Positions 1 to 6,790 of a DNA stretch of 25,762 nt are shown one piece after another. Position numbers and translations under genes: made by a program. The DNA comes from Pseudomonadota bacterium (GTDB taxonomy: Bacteria > Pseudomonadota > Alphaproteobacteria > Rhizobiales > Beijerinckiaceae): positions 1 through 25,762 of the forward strand of contig JAGWRL010000077.1 in NCBI GenBank assembly GCA_028876585.1, in the 5' to 3' direction. The notes beneath the pieces are model-generated. The model was not told the DNA's origin and did no database searches. It saw only the letters and a program-made list of their open reading frames with translations. The first letter of the stretch is position 1. Every line of letters begins with the position of its first letter.

Positions 1-717
1 GACACGATCCGCCTGACCTCGCTGGAGCCGTGGCCCGGCAACTATGTCGCGGCGGTGGCGACCTACAACGACGGCGCGGGCGTCGAGCGCCGCGCCGGCG
101 TGCTGATCGGCCCGGAATTCGGCACGCTGTCGCGCTCGCAGATCACGGCCGCCGCGCGCGAGGCGGCGGAAGCGCGCTTCGACGCCCTCATCGCCTGCGC
201 CTTCGCCTTCGACGCCCACGCCTCCGACCTGACCAAACTCGGCCCGCTGGCGATCCTGAAGGCGCGCATGAACCCCGACCTGCAGATGGCCGAGGACCTC
301 AAGAACACCGGCAAGGGCAACCTGTTCGTCGTCTTCGGCGAGCCCGACGTCGAGCTACTCCGCACCAAGGACGGCCAGATTCAGGTGAAGGTCCACGGCG
401 TCGACGTCTTCGACCCCTCCACCGGCGCCATCCGCTCCGACGGCGTCGACGGCATCGCTTGTTGGTTCATCGACGACGACTACAACGAAGAAAGCTTTTT
501 CGTCCGCCACGCCTACTTCCTCGGTTCGGCCAAGAGCGGGGGGAGCGATCCCTACAAGAGCCTCAAAACCGCGCTGAAGGCGGAGATTGACGAGGAAGCC
601 TGGGCGACGCTCTATTCCGACGTCTCCCGCCCGTTCCCGCGGCCCGCGTCGGGGCGCATCGCGGTGAAGGTGATCAACCATTTCGGGGATGAAGTGTTGA
701 AGGTGTTTGGGGTGTGA
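1..717 (+). CDS. Site-specific adenine DNA methyltransferase (type III Mod-like), C-terminal part
   Basis: The reading frame is open from base 1 to the stop at 715-717, so the N-terminus and the catalytic DPPY/FxGxG motifs lie outside the window. What remains (238 codons) matches my memory of the C-terminal region of COG2189-type Mod methylases. It contains FAFDAHASDL, ILKARMNPDLQM, GNLFVVFGEPDVEL, ACWFIDDDYNEESFFVRHAY and a terminal INHFGDEVLKVF block, in the family's order. Such enzymes methylate adenine and protect host DNA from a partner restriction enzyme. The stop is followed within a few bases by the next gene, which implies an operon with the small protein and the helicase downstream. 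No Res-type nuclease is visible here; it could lie upstream. The family call is fairly secure, but whether this is a classical type III system is inference. Confidence 0.82.
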   Translation, partial: DTIRLTSLEPWPGNYVAAVATYNDGAGVERRAGVLIGPEFGTLSRSQITAAAREAAEARFDALIACAFAFDAHASDLTKLGPLAILKARMNPDLQMAEDLKNTGKGNLFVVFGEPDVELLRTKDGQIQVKVHGVDVFDPSTGAIRSDGVDGIACWFIDDDYNEESFFVRHAYFLGSAKSGGSDPYKSLKTALKAEIDEEAWATLYSDVSRPFPRPASGRIAVKVINHFGDEVLKVFGV

Positions 718-721
718 TGAG

Positions 722-1003
722 ATGAGCGAGATCGTTGGTCTATTGCGGGAAATAGTTGAGGAAATTCAGGGACTGAGGGGCGACGTAGCCTCTATGAAAG
801 AAAATGTGGATTTTACGCGGGCAAATACATTTATCATGGTGGAGGCAATTCTTCGCTTGGAGAAGAATTTGCCGGAAATAATTGGCGGGGACCTTAACTA
901 CTCACTAAAAGATCTGCACGAAGAACTTATGGTAATAAAATTCAACACGAAATACGCTTTGGATAGTCTGATGTCGATCGATCTGGAGCTTGGCTCGAAA
1001 TGA
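722..1003 (+). CDS. Small helical protein of unknown function in the Mod-helicase operon
   Basis: I do not recognise this 93-residue protein. It is predicted to be almost entirely helical, with heptad-like leucine/isoleucine spacing in the first 30 residues (EIVGLLREIVEEIQGLRGDV) and again around residues 55-90, so a coiled coil is likely. There is no signal peptide or membrane segment. I chose the ATG at 722, four bases after the methyltransferase stop; a TTG at 707 overlapping that gene is the alternative. Its base composition is clearly more AT-rich than its neighbours (runs such as aaatacatttatcatgg), which suggests a separate, transferred origin. Its position between a DNA methylase and a helicase makes an accessory or adaptor role plausible, but that is inference. 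Confidence 0.6.
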   Translation: MSEIVGLLREIVEEIQGLRGDVASMKENVDFTRANTFIMVEAILRLEKNLPEIIGGDLNYSLKDLHEELMVIKFNTKYALDSLMSIDLELGSK

Positions 1004-1107
1004 AGGCGAAGGAAGAGAGCCGACTCGTCTGGCGGCCAGCCCCACCACTCGGCCCCGAACAGCCGCACGTCGCCCGCGTGGCGAGGAGGTCAGAAAAAGG
1101 CGCCTAA
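1000..1107 (+). CDS. Possible 35-residue coupled mini-ORF, in frame with the helicase
   Basis: An ATG at 1000-1002 overlaps the stop of the preceding small gene in an ATGA arrangement typical of translational coupling. The ORF (MKAKEESRLVWRPAPP...) ends at TAA 1105-1107. It is in the same frame as the helicase that starts at 1162, and no other stop lies between, so this single TAA separates the two. It could be a real peptide, the remnant of a longer N-terminus, or chance. No homology is recognised. Confidence 0.25.
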   Translation: MKAKEESRLVWRPAPPLGPEQPHVARVARRSEKGA

Positions 1108-1161
1108 GCTTCTGAAATCGCCTCCTGCCAAAATGTCATTACCGCTAAGCTCAGCAGCCCC

Positions 1162-3255
1162 ATGAACTTCCTCATCGCCGCCACCTTCACCGACGCGCTC
1201 GCCAAACTTTCCGCGCCGGAGCAGAAGGCGGCGAAGACCTCCGCCTTCGATCTGCAGACCAACCCGCAGCATCCCGGCCTGCAAATGCACCGGATCGACA
1301 AGTCGCGCGATCCGAATTTCTGGTCGGCCCGCGTCGGCGCCGACCTGCGGCTGATCGTCCACAAGGCGGGCGACAGCGTCGCGCTGGTCTATGTCGATCA
1401 TCACGACGCCGCCTATCGCTGGGCCGAGCGGCGGCGCATCGAGGCGCATCCGACCACCGGCGCGATCCAGATCGTCGAGGTGCGCGAGCGCGTCGTCGAG
1501 ATCGCCGCGCCGGCGCAGGGCGAGTTGTTCGCGCCGCCAGCGCAGCCGGCCCCGCGCCGGCTGTTCGCCGCCCTCGACCGCGCGGCGCTGCTGAGCGTCG
1601 GCGTGCCCGAAGATTGGATTGGCGATGTGCTGGCCGCCGACGAGGACGGTTTTCTGGCGCTGGCCTCGCATCTGCCGGCGGAGGCGAGCGAGGCGCTGCT
1701 GGAATTCGCGGCGACGGGCGCGCTCAAGCCCGCCGCGACGCCGGTCCCCGATGCGATGCTGCATCCCGACAGCCTCAGGCGGTTCCGCATCATGGAGGAC
1801 ATCGAGGAGCTGCGGGCGGCGCTCGACGCGCCGTTCGAGAAGTGGATCGTGTTCCTGCATCCGGCGCAGCGCGGCCTCGTCGAGCGCGACTGGACGGGGC
1901 CGGCGCGGGTGGTCGGCTCGGCGGGCACGGGCAAGACGGTCGTCGCGCTGCATCGGGCCGTCCGGCTGCTGACGCGCGACCCCAAGTCGCGTGTGCTGGT
2001 GACGACCTTCTCGACGCCGTTGGCCGAGGCGCTGGCGGATAAGCTTAAACTCATGACCGCTGAGCGGCCCGGCGCGTTCGAGCGTGCGACTATCGCCTCA
2101 TTCGACGCCGCCGCGCGCGATCTCGTCACGCTCGCGACGGGGCGCGCGCCCTATGTCGCTGATGTAAAGCTGGTTCGGCAGATCGTGACGGGCGTCGCCG
2201 GACGGCTCGGCGTGAGCGAATTCTCCCCGCAATTCCTCGTCTCCGAATGGGAGCATGTCGTTGACGCCTGGCGGCTGGCAAGCCTCGACGACTATGCCGC
2301 CGTGCCGCGCATGGGTCGCAAGAACCGCCTCGGGAGCCGGCAGCGGGAGCGGCTCTGGCAGGTTTTCGGCGCTGTGATTGGCCAGATGAAGGGCAAGGGG
2401 CTACACACACGCGCGAGCCTGTTCGCGCAAGCCACGACGGCTTACGCGGGGCGTGCCAAGCCGTTCGATCACATCGTCGTCGACGAAGCGCAGGACCTCG
2501 GCGTTCCGGAACTGCGATTTCTCGCCGGCATCGCTATGGATCGGCCCGACGCGCTGTTCTTCACCGGCGACATCGGACAGCGCATCTTCCAGCAGCCGTT
2601 TTCCTGGAAGGGCCTCGGCGTGGACGTCCGTGGACGCTCGGCGACGCTGAAGATCAATTACCGCACCTCGCACCAAATCCGGCTGGCCGCCGACCGGCTG
2701 TTGCCGCGCTCTGTGCGGGACGTGGACGGATTCGAGGACGGGCGGGATGGGACAATTTCGGTATTCGAGGGACCGGCGCCCGAAGTGCACCTGGCGGCCG
2801 ACGTGGACGCCGAACGGTCGGCGGCCGCCGCGTTTATCTTCCGCGTACTGGCCGATGGCGTCGCGCCGGCGGAAATAGCCATTTTTGTGCGCTCGGAGGA
2901 CGAATTGCCGCGGGCGCTTGCCGCGGCGCAAGTGGCGGGCCTCTCTACTCGCACCGCGTCCGAGCGGGCGCGCGGAGACGCTGTACTAGTTGGCGCGATG
3001 CATTTGGCGAAGGGGCTCGAATTCCGAGCTGTGGCGGTTATCGGCTGCGACGAGGGCGTCATACCCTCTGCCGCACGCGTCGCCGATGTCGCCGACGAGT
3101 TCGAGTTGGACGAGGTGATGGCAACCGAACGGCAGCTACTCTACGTGGCGATAACGCGTGCGCGTGACCGGGCCTTCATTTCAGGCGTGGCGCCTGGATC
3201 GGAGCTTTTGGAAGACCTGCTGGGAAGACTGCAAAACAGGGCGCAGCCTGCATAA
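1162..3255 (+). CDS. UvrD/Rep-type helicase with N-terminal RelE/ParE-like domain
   Basis: This is a 697-residue protein. Residues about 1-100 resemble a RelE/ParE/HigB toxin fold: an SAPEQKAA helix, then HRIDKSRDPNFWSARV, a basic DLRLIVHK strand and VALVYVDHHDAAYRWA. Superfamily 1A helicase motifs follow: Walker A GSAGTGKT (252-259), Walker B DEAQD (441-445), a motif III-like FFTGDIGQRIFQ, NYRTSHQIR, HLAKGLEFRAVAVIG (motif V) and LLYVAITRARDRAF (motif VI). All ATPase motifs look intact. The ATG at 1162 is the first possible start after an in-frame stop at 1105; its ribosome binding site is weak. Together with the upstream methylase it looks like part of a defence or DNA-processing operon. 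Whether the toxin-like domain is active, or only a nucleic-acid binding module, cannot be decided here. Confidence 0.8.
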   Translation: MNFLIAATFTDALAKLSAPEQKAAKTSAFDLQTNPQHPGLQMHRIDKSRDPNFWSARVGADLRLIVHKAGDSVALVYVDHHDAAYRWAERRRIEAHPTTGAIQIVEVRERVVEIAAPAQGELFAPPAQPAPRRLFAALDRAALLSVGVPEDWIGDVLAADEDGFLALASHLPAEASEALLEFAATGALKPAATPVPDAMLHPDSLRRFRIMEDIEELRAALDAPFEKWIVFLHPAQRGLVERDWTGPARVVGSAGTGKTVVALHRAVRLLTRDPKSRVLVTTFSTPLAEALADKLKLMTAERPGAFERATIASFDAAARDLVTLATGRAPYVADVKLVRQIVTGVAGRLGVSEFSPQFLVSEWEHVVDAWRLASLDDYAAVPRMGRKNRLGSRQRERLWQVFGAVIGQMKGKGLHTRASLFAQATTAYAGRAKPFDHIVVDEAQDLGVPELRFLAGIAMDRPDALFFTGDIGQRIFQQPFSWKGLGVDVRGRSATLKINYRTSHQIRLAADRLLPRSVRDVDGFEDGRDGTISVFEGPAPEVHLAADVDAERSAAAAFIFRVLADGVAPAEIAIFVRSEDELPRALAAAQVAGLSTRTASERARGDAVLVGAMHLAKGLEFRAVAVIGCDEGVIPSAARVADVADEFELDEVMATERQLLYVAITRARDRAFISGVAPGSELLEDLLGRLQNRAQPA

Positions 3256-3271
3256 TAATTAAGCTTATTAT
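3252..3271. repeat. Perfect AT-only dyad at the helicase stop codon
   Basis: ATAATAA (3252-3258) and TTATTAT (3265-3271) are perfect inverted 7-mers around a 6-base loop, overlapping the helicase stop. The stem has no G:C pairs, so as a terminator it would be weak. It stands out because its surroundings are GC-rich. Confidence 0.35.
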
Positions 3272-4018
3272 ATGTGTATTTTTGGATTTGGCGCATGTTT
3301 CTATGGGCGATAGTGAAGGCTGGGCGGCCACCTTTTAATTTCCCCCCCCCTCCAGGGTAACTTCAGCGGAAAAGAATGCTTCGTGCCTGGTCGTGTCTCG
3401 GTCTGTTTCCGAGGTGCTTCTGCCGCTCGCGCCGCCTCCGTTATCCGCGACGTGCCTAGCCGAGAGCAGGAGGCATTGTTTGTGCGGCGCGTGAATAAAG
3501 GAATAGCGGCGACGAGATCTCTTATTGAAACATCTTGGTTCGCTTGAAAGGGCAGCAGACTTGCAACTTATTGAAGCGCCTGCTTTCCGCCGTTCTGGAC
3601 AAACGAGAGTTTTTGCTCATGACGCGCTCAGGTGTTGGCCCACCTATCGCCCTACGGGACAAACCCCAACGTCACTGCCGAGCGAATTTAACCCGCGTCC
3701 GCACAATCTCGGCGTCGCCCGGTCGAGGCGTCGACGACGTCGAATGGTTGCAAGATGAGCCGTATGGCTCAATCGGCTTTCACAAGCCTGTTCATGTCAC
3801 CCGCTCCGGTTGCGCGCCACCCGCCATCCACGATCTGCCCCGCGCGCGCGGGGCCATCCACTGAGAAATATCAGCAGACTGCATGCTTCCTCAGCCGATC
3901 TCCGCAAAAAGGTCAAAGCCGGCTCGATGATCTGCGCAGGGGCGCCACGCTTATCGGGCAAAAGTTGGGTACGCGGCCGCTTTTACGCAGGATATCAGGC
4001 GTAAATCCTTGAAATCAC
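3256..4018. other. Gene-poor, degenerate gap between helicase and tRNA-Glu
   Basis: About 760 bases hold no convincing intact gene. Short + strand frames in this gap (for example 3525-3758 and 3535-3864) have arginine- and proline-rich products typical of chance frames. A C9 homopolymer sits at 3342-3350. On the minus strand, 3769-3870 reads as a short piece ending like a short-chain dehydrogenase tail (see separate entry). The mixture suggests decayed DNA at the edge of an accessory region. Confidence 0.6.
3769..3870 (-). pseudogene. Possible SDR C-terminal remnant
   Basis: The minus frame between an in-frame stop just above 3870 and the TGA at 3769-3771 contains GQIVDGGWRATGAGD, then a short tail. 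A GQ-hydrophobic-VDGG ending is characteristic of classical short-chain dehydrogenases. Only about 33 residues survive and nothing upstream continues the fold, so if real it is a remnant. The match is short and could be chance. Confidence 0.22.
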
Positions 4019-4094
4019 TGGCGCGCCCAAGGGGAATCGAACCCCTGTTTTCGCCGTGAAAGGGCGACGTCCTGGACCGCTAGACGATGGGCGC
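4019..4094 (-). tRNA. tRNA-Glu (anticodon TTC)
   Basis: Reading the minus strand, a 7-bp acceptor stem (GCGCCCA with TGGGCGC), a D-arm containing CGTCTAGCGG, an anticodon stem TCGCC/GGCGA with loop CTTTCAC (anticodon TTC) and a T-arm CAGGGGTTCGATTCCCCT form a complete cloverleaf. The 3' CCA is encoded (TGG at 4019-4021 on the plus strand). The 3' end points towards the defence-like genes at 1-3255, the usual geometry for an element integrated at a tRNA 3' end. I see no second copy of the 3' end within the window. Confidence 0.95.
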
Positions 4095-4122
4095 GCGGGA
4101 CAGGCTCGGCCTGTCGGCGCCC

Positions 4123-4151
4123 CCTATAGAGAGGCGACGCAAAAAGGGCAA
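4123..4151 (-). promoter_or_regulatory. Sigma-70-type promoter for tRNA-Glu
   Basis: On the minus strand TTGCCC (4146-4151) and TATAGG (4123-4128) are separated by exactly 17 bases. The -10 box ends about 29 bases upstream of the tRNA 5' end and is followed by a run of G, so transcription would start roughly 20 bases before the tRNA. Confidence 0.55.
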
Positions 4152-4154
4152 GGG

Positions 4155-4183
4155 TTCCGCTCCGCCGAGCGAGGGGCTATATG
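4155..4183 (+). promoter_or_regulatory. Possible sigma-70-type promoter for the quinone oxidoreductase
   Basis: TTCCGC (4155-4160) and TATATG (4178-4183) are 17 bases apart, and the oxidoreductase ATG lies about 50 bases downstream. The promoter would be back-to-back with the divergent tRNA promoter. The -35 match is only moderate. Confidence 0.4.
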
Positions 4184-4235
4184 CGCGCCCAAGGCCCGTG
4201 CTAACGCGGCCAGAACGGCCCAGCGAGGAAATTTC

Positions 4236-5204
4236 ATGCGCGCCATCCGCATCCATAGTCCCGGCGGTCCCGAGGTGATGCAGCTTGAGGACGTCGAGCT
4301 GCCCGCGCCCGGTCCGGGCCAGTCGAGCGTCCGCCACCACGCCATCGGCGTCAATTACCTCGATATCTATTTCCGCACCGGCCAATATCCCTCGCCGCTG
4401 CCGTTCACGCCCGGCAGCGAGGGCTCGGGCGAGGTGACGGCGGTCGGTCCCGGCGTCGACGGGTTCAAGGTCGGCGACCGCGTCGCCTATGTGACGACGC
4501 CGGGCTCCTATGCGCAGGCGCGCAACGTCGACGTCAAGCATCTGGTCAAGCTGCCCGACAACGTCAGCCACGAGCAGGCGGCGGCGATGATGCTCAAAGG
4601 TCTGACCGCGCAATATCTGTTGCGGCAGACCTATCGCGTTCAGCCCGGCGACACGATTCTGGTTCACGCCGCGGCGGGCGGGGTCGGGCAGATCCTGTGC
4701 CAGTGGGGCAAGCACCTCGGCGCGATGGTGATCGGCACGGTCGGCTCGCCGGCCAAGGCGGAGATCGCGCGCGGCTGCGGCGCCGATCACGTGATCAATT
4801 ACTCGACCGAGGATTTCGCCGCGCGCGTGGCCGAGATCACCAAGGGCGGCAAATGCGCGGTGGTGTACGACGGCGTCGGCAAGGCGACGTTCCCCGCCTC
4901 GCTCGATTGCCTCAGGCCGTTCGGCGTGTTCGCGAGCTTCGGCTCGGCCTCGGGGCCGGTGGAGGCGTTCAATCTCGGCCTGCTCGGCCAGAAGGGCTCG
5001 CTGTTCGCAACCCGGCCGACGCTGTTCACCTTCCTGGCCGACCGCGCCCGACTGGAGACGATGGCGAAAGAGCTGTTCGAGGTCGTCGGCTCGGGCGTCG
5101 TCAAGGTCGACATTTCCGACCGGGCGCCGCTGGCGGACGTGGCGCGCGTGCATCGCGACCTCGAAGGCCGGCGCACCACCGCCTCGATCGTATTGATCCC
5201 CTGA
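4236..5204 (+). CDS. NADPH:quinone oxidoreductase (zinc-independent MDR family)
   Basis: This 322-residue protein has the length and pattern of QOR/QorA enzymes, which reduce quinones or related enones with NADPH in the cytoplasm. Visible features are the N-terminal GroES-like fold (MRAIRIHSPGGPEVMQLEDV, GVNYLDIYFRTGQYP, FTPGSEGSGEV) and the Rossmann motif AAAGGVGQILCQWGK. The catalytic and structural zinc cysteines of alcohol dehydrogenases are absent, as expected for this branch. I set the start at ATG 4236, preceded by GAGGAA about 6 bases upstream, because homologues begin with this MRAI-type sequence; the frame remains open upstream but overlaps the tRNA. It appears monocistronic. The symbol qor would be reasonable, but the physiological substrate is unknown. 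Confidence 0.88.
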   Translation: MRAIRIHSPGGPEVMQLEDVELPAPGPGQSSVRHHAIGVNYLDIYFRTGQYPSPLPFTPGSEGSGEVTAVGPGVDGFKVGDRVAYVTTPGSYAQARNVDVKHLVKLPDNVSHEQAAAMMLKGLTAQYLLRQTYRVQPGDTILVHAAAGGVGQILCQWGKHLGAMVIGTVGSPAKAEIARGCGADHVINYSTEDFAARVAEITKGGKCAVVYDGVGKATFPASLDCLRPFGVFASFGSASGPVEAFNLGLLGQKGSLFATRPTLFTFLADRARLETMAKELFEVVGSGVVKVDISDRAPLADVARVHRDLEGRRTTASIVLIP

Positions 5205-5212
5205 ACGCCCGC

Positions 5213-5241
5213 TTGGCGCGCGGCCGGTCGCCCTATATAGG
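5213..5241 (+). promoter_or_regulatory. Promoter of lepB-rnc-era with overlapping palindrome
   Basis: TTGGCG (5213-5218) and TATAGG (5236-5241) are separated by 17 bases. The -10 region sits inside a near-perfect palindrome, GTCGCCC-TATATA-GGGGCGAC, which could be a binding site or simply a stable start-site hairpin. The same GTCGCC...TATAGGGG arrangement occurs at the tRNA-Glu promoter. Confidence 0.55.
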
Positions 5242-5286
5242 GGCGACGGCTCGCGCGAAGCGCCGGGCCCTGACGAGCGAGCCTAG

Positions 5287-6084
5287 ATGAAGTCCACCGC
5301 CAACACCGCCGCCGCAACGCAAGAAGAAGGCTGGTGGGAAACCATCAAGGTCATTGTCCAGGCGCTGCTGATCGCGCTGGTGGTGCGCACGGTGCTGTTT
5401 CAGCCGTTCAACATCCCCTCGGGGTCGCTGATTCCGTCGCTGCTGATCGGCGATTACCTGTTCGTGTCGAAATACAGCTACGGCTATTCGCATTATTCGC
5501 TGCCGAGCTTCCTCGATCTCGCGCCCAACGCCATGCACGGCCGGCTGTTCTACGCGCCGCCGAAACGCGGCGACATCGTCGTGTTCCGCCCGCCCGGCGA
5601 GCCGGAGCAGGATTTCATCAAGCGGGTGATCGGCCTGCCCGGCGACAAGGTGCAGATGATCAAGGGCCGGCTCTACATCAACGGAACCGTCGTGCCGCGC
5701 GAGCCGGCGCCGGCCTATAAGATGGACGACGGCTTCCGCAAGCCGACCGAGGTGACCGCCTATTGGGAGACCTTGCCCGACAGCCAGGACCATCCCGGCG
5801 GCGTGCGGCACGAGATCATCCAGCTCGCCGGCGACGACGGCGGCGCCTCCAACACCGACGTGTTCACCGTGCCGCCGGACCATTTCTTCATGATGGGCGA
5901 CAACCGCGACAATTCCGAGGATTCGCGCTTTCCCTCCGGCCCGGTCGGCTATGTCCCGGCGGAGAATCTGGTCGGCCGCGCCGAGATCATCTTCTTCTCG
6001 GTGGGCGATGGCGCGGCGGCGTGGGAGTTCTGGCGCTGGCCGTGGACGATCCGCTGGCAGCGGCTGCTGATGCGCGTCCACTAG
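5287..6084 (+). CDS. lepB: Signal peptidase I
   Basis: This membrane-bound serine protease removes signal peptides from exported proteins. The 265-residue protein has one N-terminal membrane segment (about residues 20-40) followed by the conserved boxes: PSGSLIPSLLIGDYLF with nucleophile Ser47, RGDIVVFRPP, FIKRVIGLPGD with general base Lys112, and GDNRDNSEDSR (204-214). The residue after the catalytic serine is Leu48 where most family members have Met, a mild deviation. A roughly 70-residue insert between the Lys box and the GDN box, with PREPAPAY and a HPGG loop, is usual in alphaproteobacterial LepB. It is first in a tight lepB-rnc-era operon; the stop is 4 bases before rnc. The start ATG at 5287 has only a weak ribosome binding site. 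Confidence 0.96.
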   Translation: MKSTANTAAATQEEGWWETIKVIVQALLIALVVRTVLFQPFNIPSGSLIPSLLIGDYLFVSKYSYGYSHYSLPSFLDLAPNAMHGRLFYAPPKRGDIVVFRPPGEPEQDFIKRVIGLPGDKVQMIKGRLYINGTVVPREPAPAYKMDDGFRKPTEVTAYWETLPDSQDHPGGVRHEIIQLAGDDGGASNTDVFTVPPDHFFMMGDNRDNSEDSRFPSGPVGYVPAENLVGRAEIIFFSVGDGAAAWEFWRWPWTIRWQRLLMRVH

Positions 6085-6088
6085 GGGC

Positions 6089-6790
6089 ATGACGAAGCGC
6101 GCGAAGCCGGAGCTTTCCGAGCTGGAGGCCAGGCTCGGCCATGTGTTCGCCGACGGCGCGCTGGCCGAGCGCGCGCTGACCCATCTCTCCGCGCCCTCGA
6201 CGGCGCAATCGGGCCGCGTGCAATCCTACCAGCGGCTCGAATTTCTCGGCGACCGGGTGCTCGGGCTGGTGGTTTCGGAAATGCTGTACGAGGCGTTTCC
6301 CGACGCGCCCGAGGGCGATCTTTCGGTGCGGCTGGCGCGGCTGGTGCGGCGCGAAGCCTGCGCCGAGGTCGCGGAAGGCTGGGACGTCGGCCCCTATGTC
6401 GTGATGGGCGTGGGCGAGGCGCGCGGCGGCGGCCGCAAGAAGGCGGCGATCCTGGGCGACGTGTGCGAGGCGCTGATCGGCGCCGTGTTCCTCGACGGCG
6501 GCTTCGCGGCGGCCCGCGCGCTGGTGCGCCGGTTCTGGGAGGCGCGGATGCGGGTGGACGCGGCCCCGATCCAGGACGCCAAGACCGCGGTGCAGGAATG
6601 GGCGCAGGCGCGCGGCCTCGCCACGCCGCGCTACCTGGAGGTCGAGCGCAGCGGCCCCGCGCATCTGCCGCGCTTCGTCATGCAGGTGGAGCTGGAGGGC
6701 TATGCGCCCGAACGCGGCGAAGCCTCCTCCAAACGCGCGGCGGAACAGGAAGCCGCGCGCGCATTTCTCGATCGATGGGCGTCACCATGA
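6089..6790 (+). CDS. rnc: Ribonuclease III
   Basis: This 233-residue dsRNA endonuclease processes rRNA precursors and structured mRNAs. The N-terminal nuclease domain carries YQRLEFLGDRVLGL (metal ligands Glu51 and Asp55) and DVCEALIGAVFLDGG (Asp124, Glu127). The C-terminal dsRNA-binding domain starts near residue 162 (DAKTAVQEWAQ) and ends with the SSKRAAEQEAARAFL helix. The E. coli ERLEFLGD glutamate at the first position is Gln here, a change common in this class of bacteria. The gene overlaps era by four bases (ATGA at 6787-6790), so translation of the two is probably coupled. Confidence 0.96.
   Translation: MTKRAKPELSELEARLGHVFADGALAERALTHLSAPSTAQSGRVQSYQRLEFLGDRVLGLVVSEMLYEAFPDAPEGDLSVRLARLVRREACAEVAEGWDVGPYVVMGVGEARGGGRKKAAILGDVCEALIGAVFLDGGFAAARALVRRFWEARMRVDAAPIQDAKTAVQEWAQARGLATPRYLEVERSGPAHLPRFVMQVELEGYAPERGEASSKRAAEQEAARAFLDRWASP

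Noticed and set aside
1090..1953. Long open frame on the minus strand opposite the helicase (287 codons)
   Set aside because: Arg/Ala/Gly-rich product typical of antisense shadows in high-GC genes; the plus strand has clear helicase motifs.
3342..3350. C9 homopolymer that might be a phase-variable tract
   Set aside because: It lies in no gene and not within an identifiable promoter, so there is nothing for slippage to switch.
3525..3864. Overlapping small + strand ORFs in the gap before tRNA-Glu
   Set aside because: No ribosome binding site, arginine-rich chance-like products and mutually overlapping frames.
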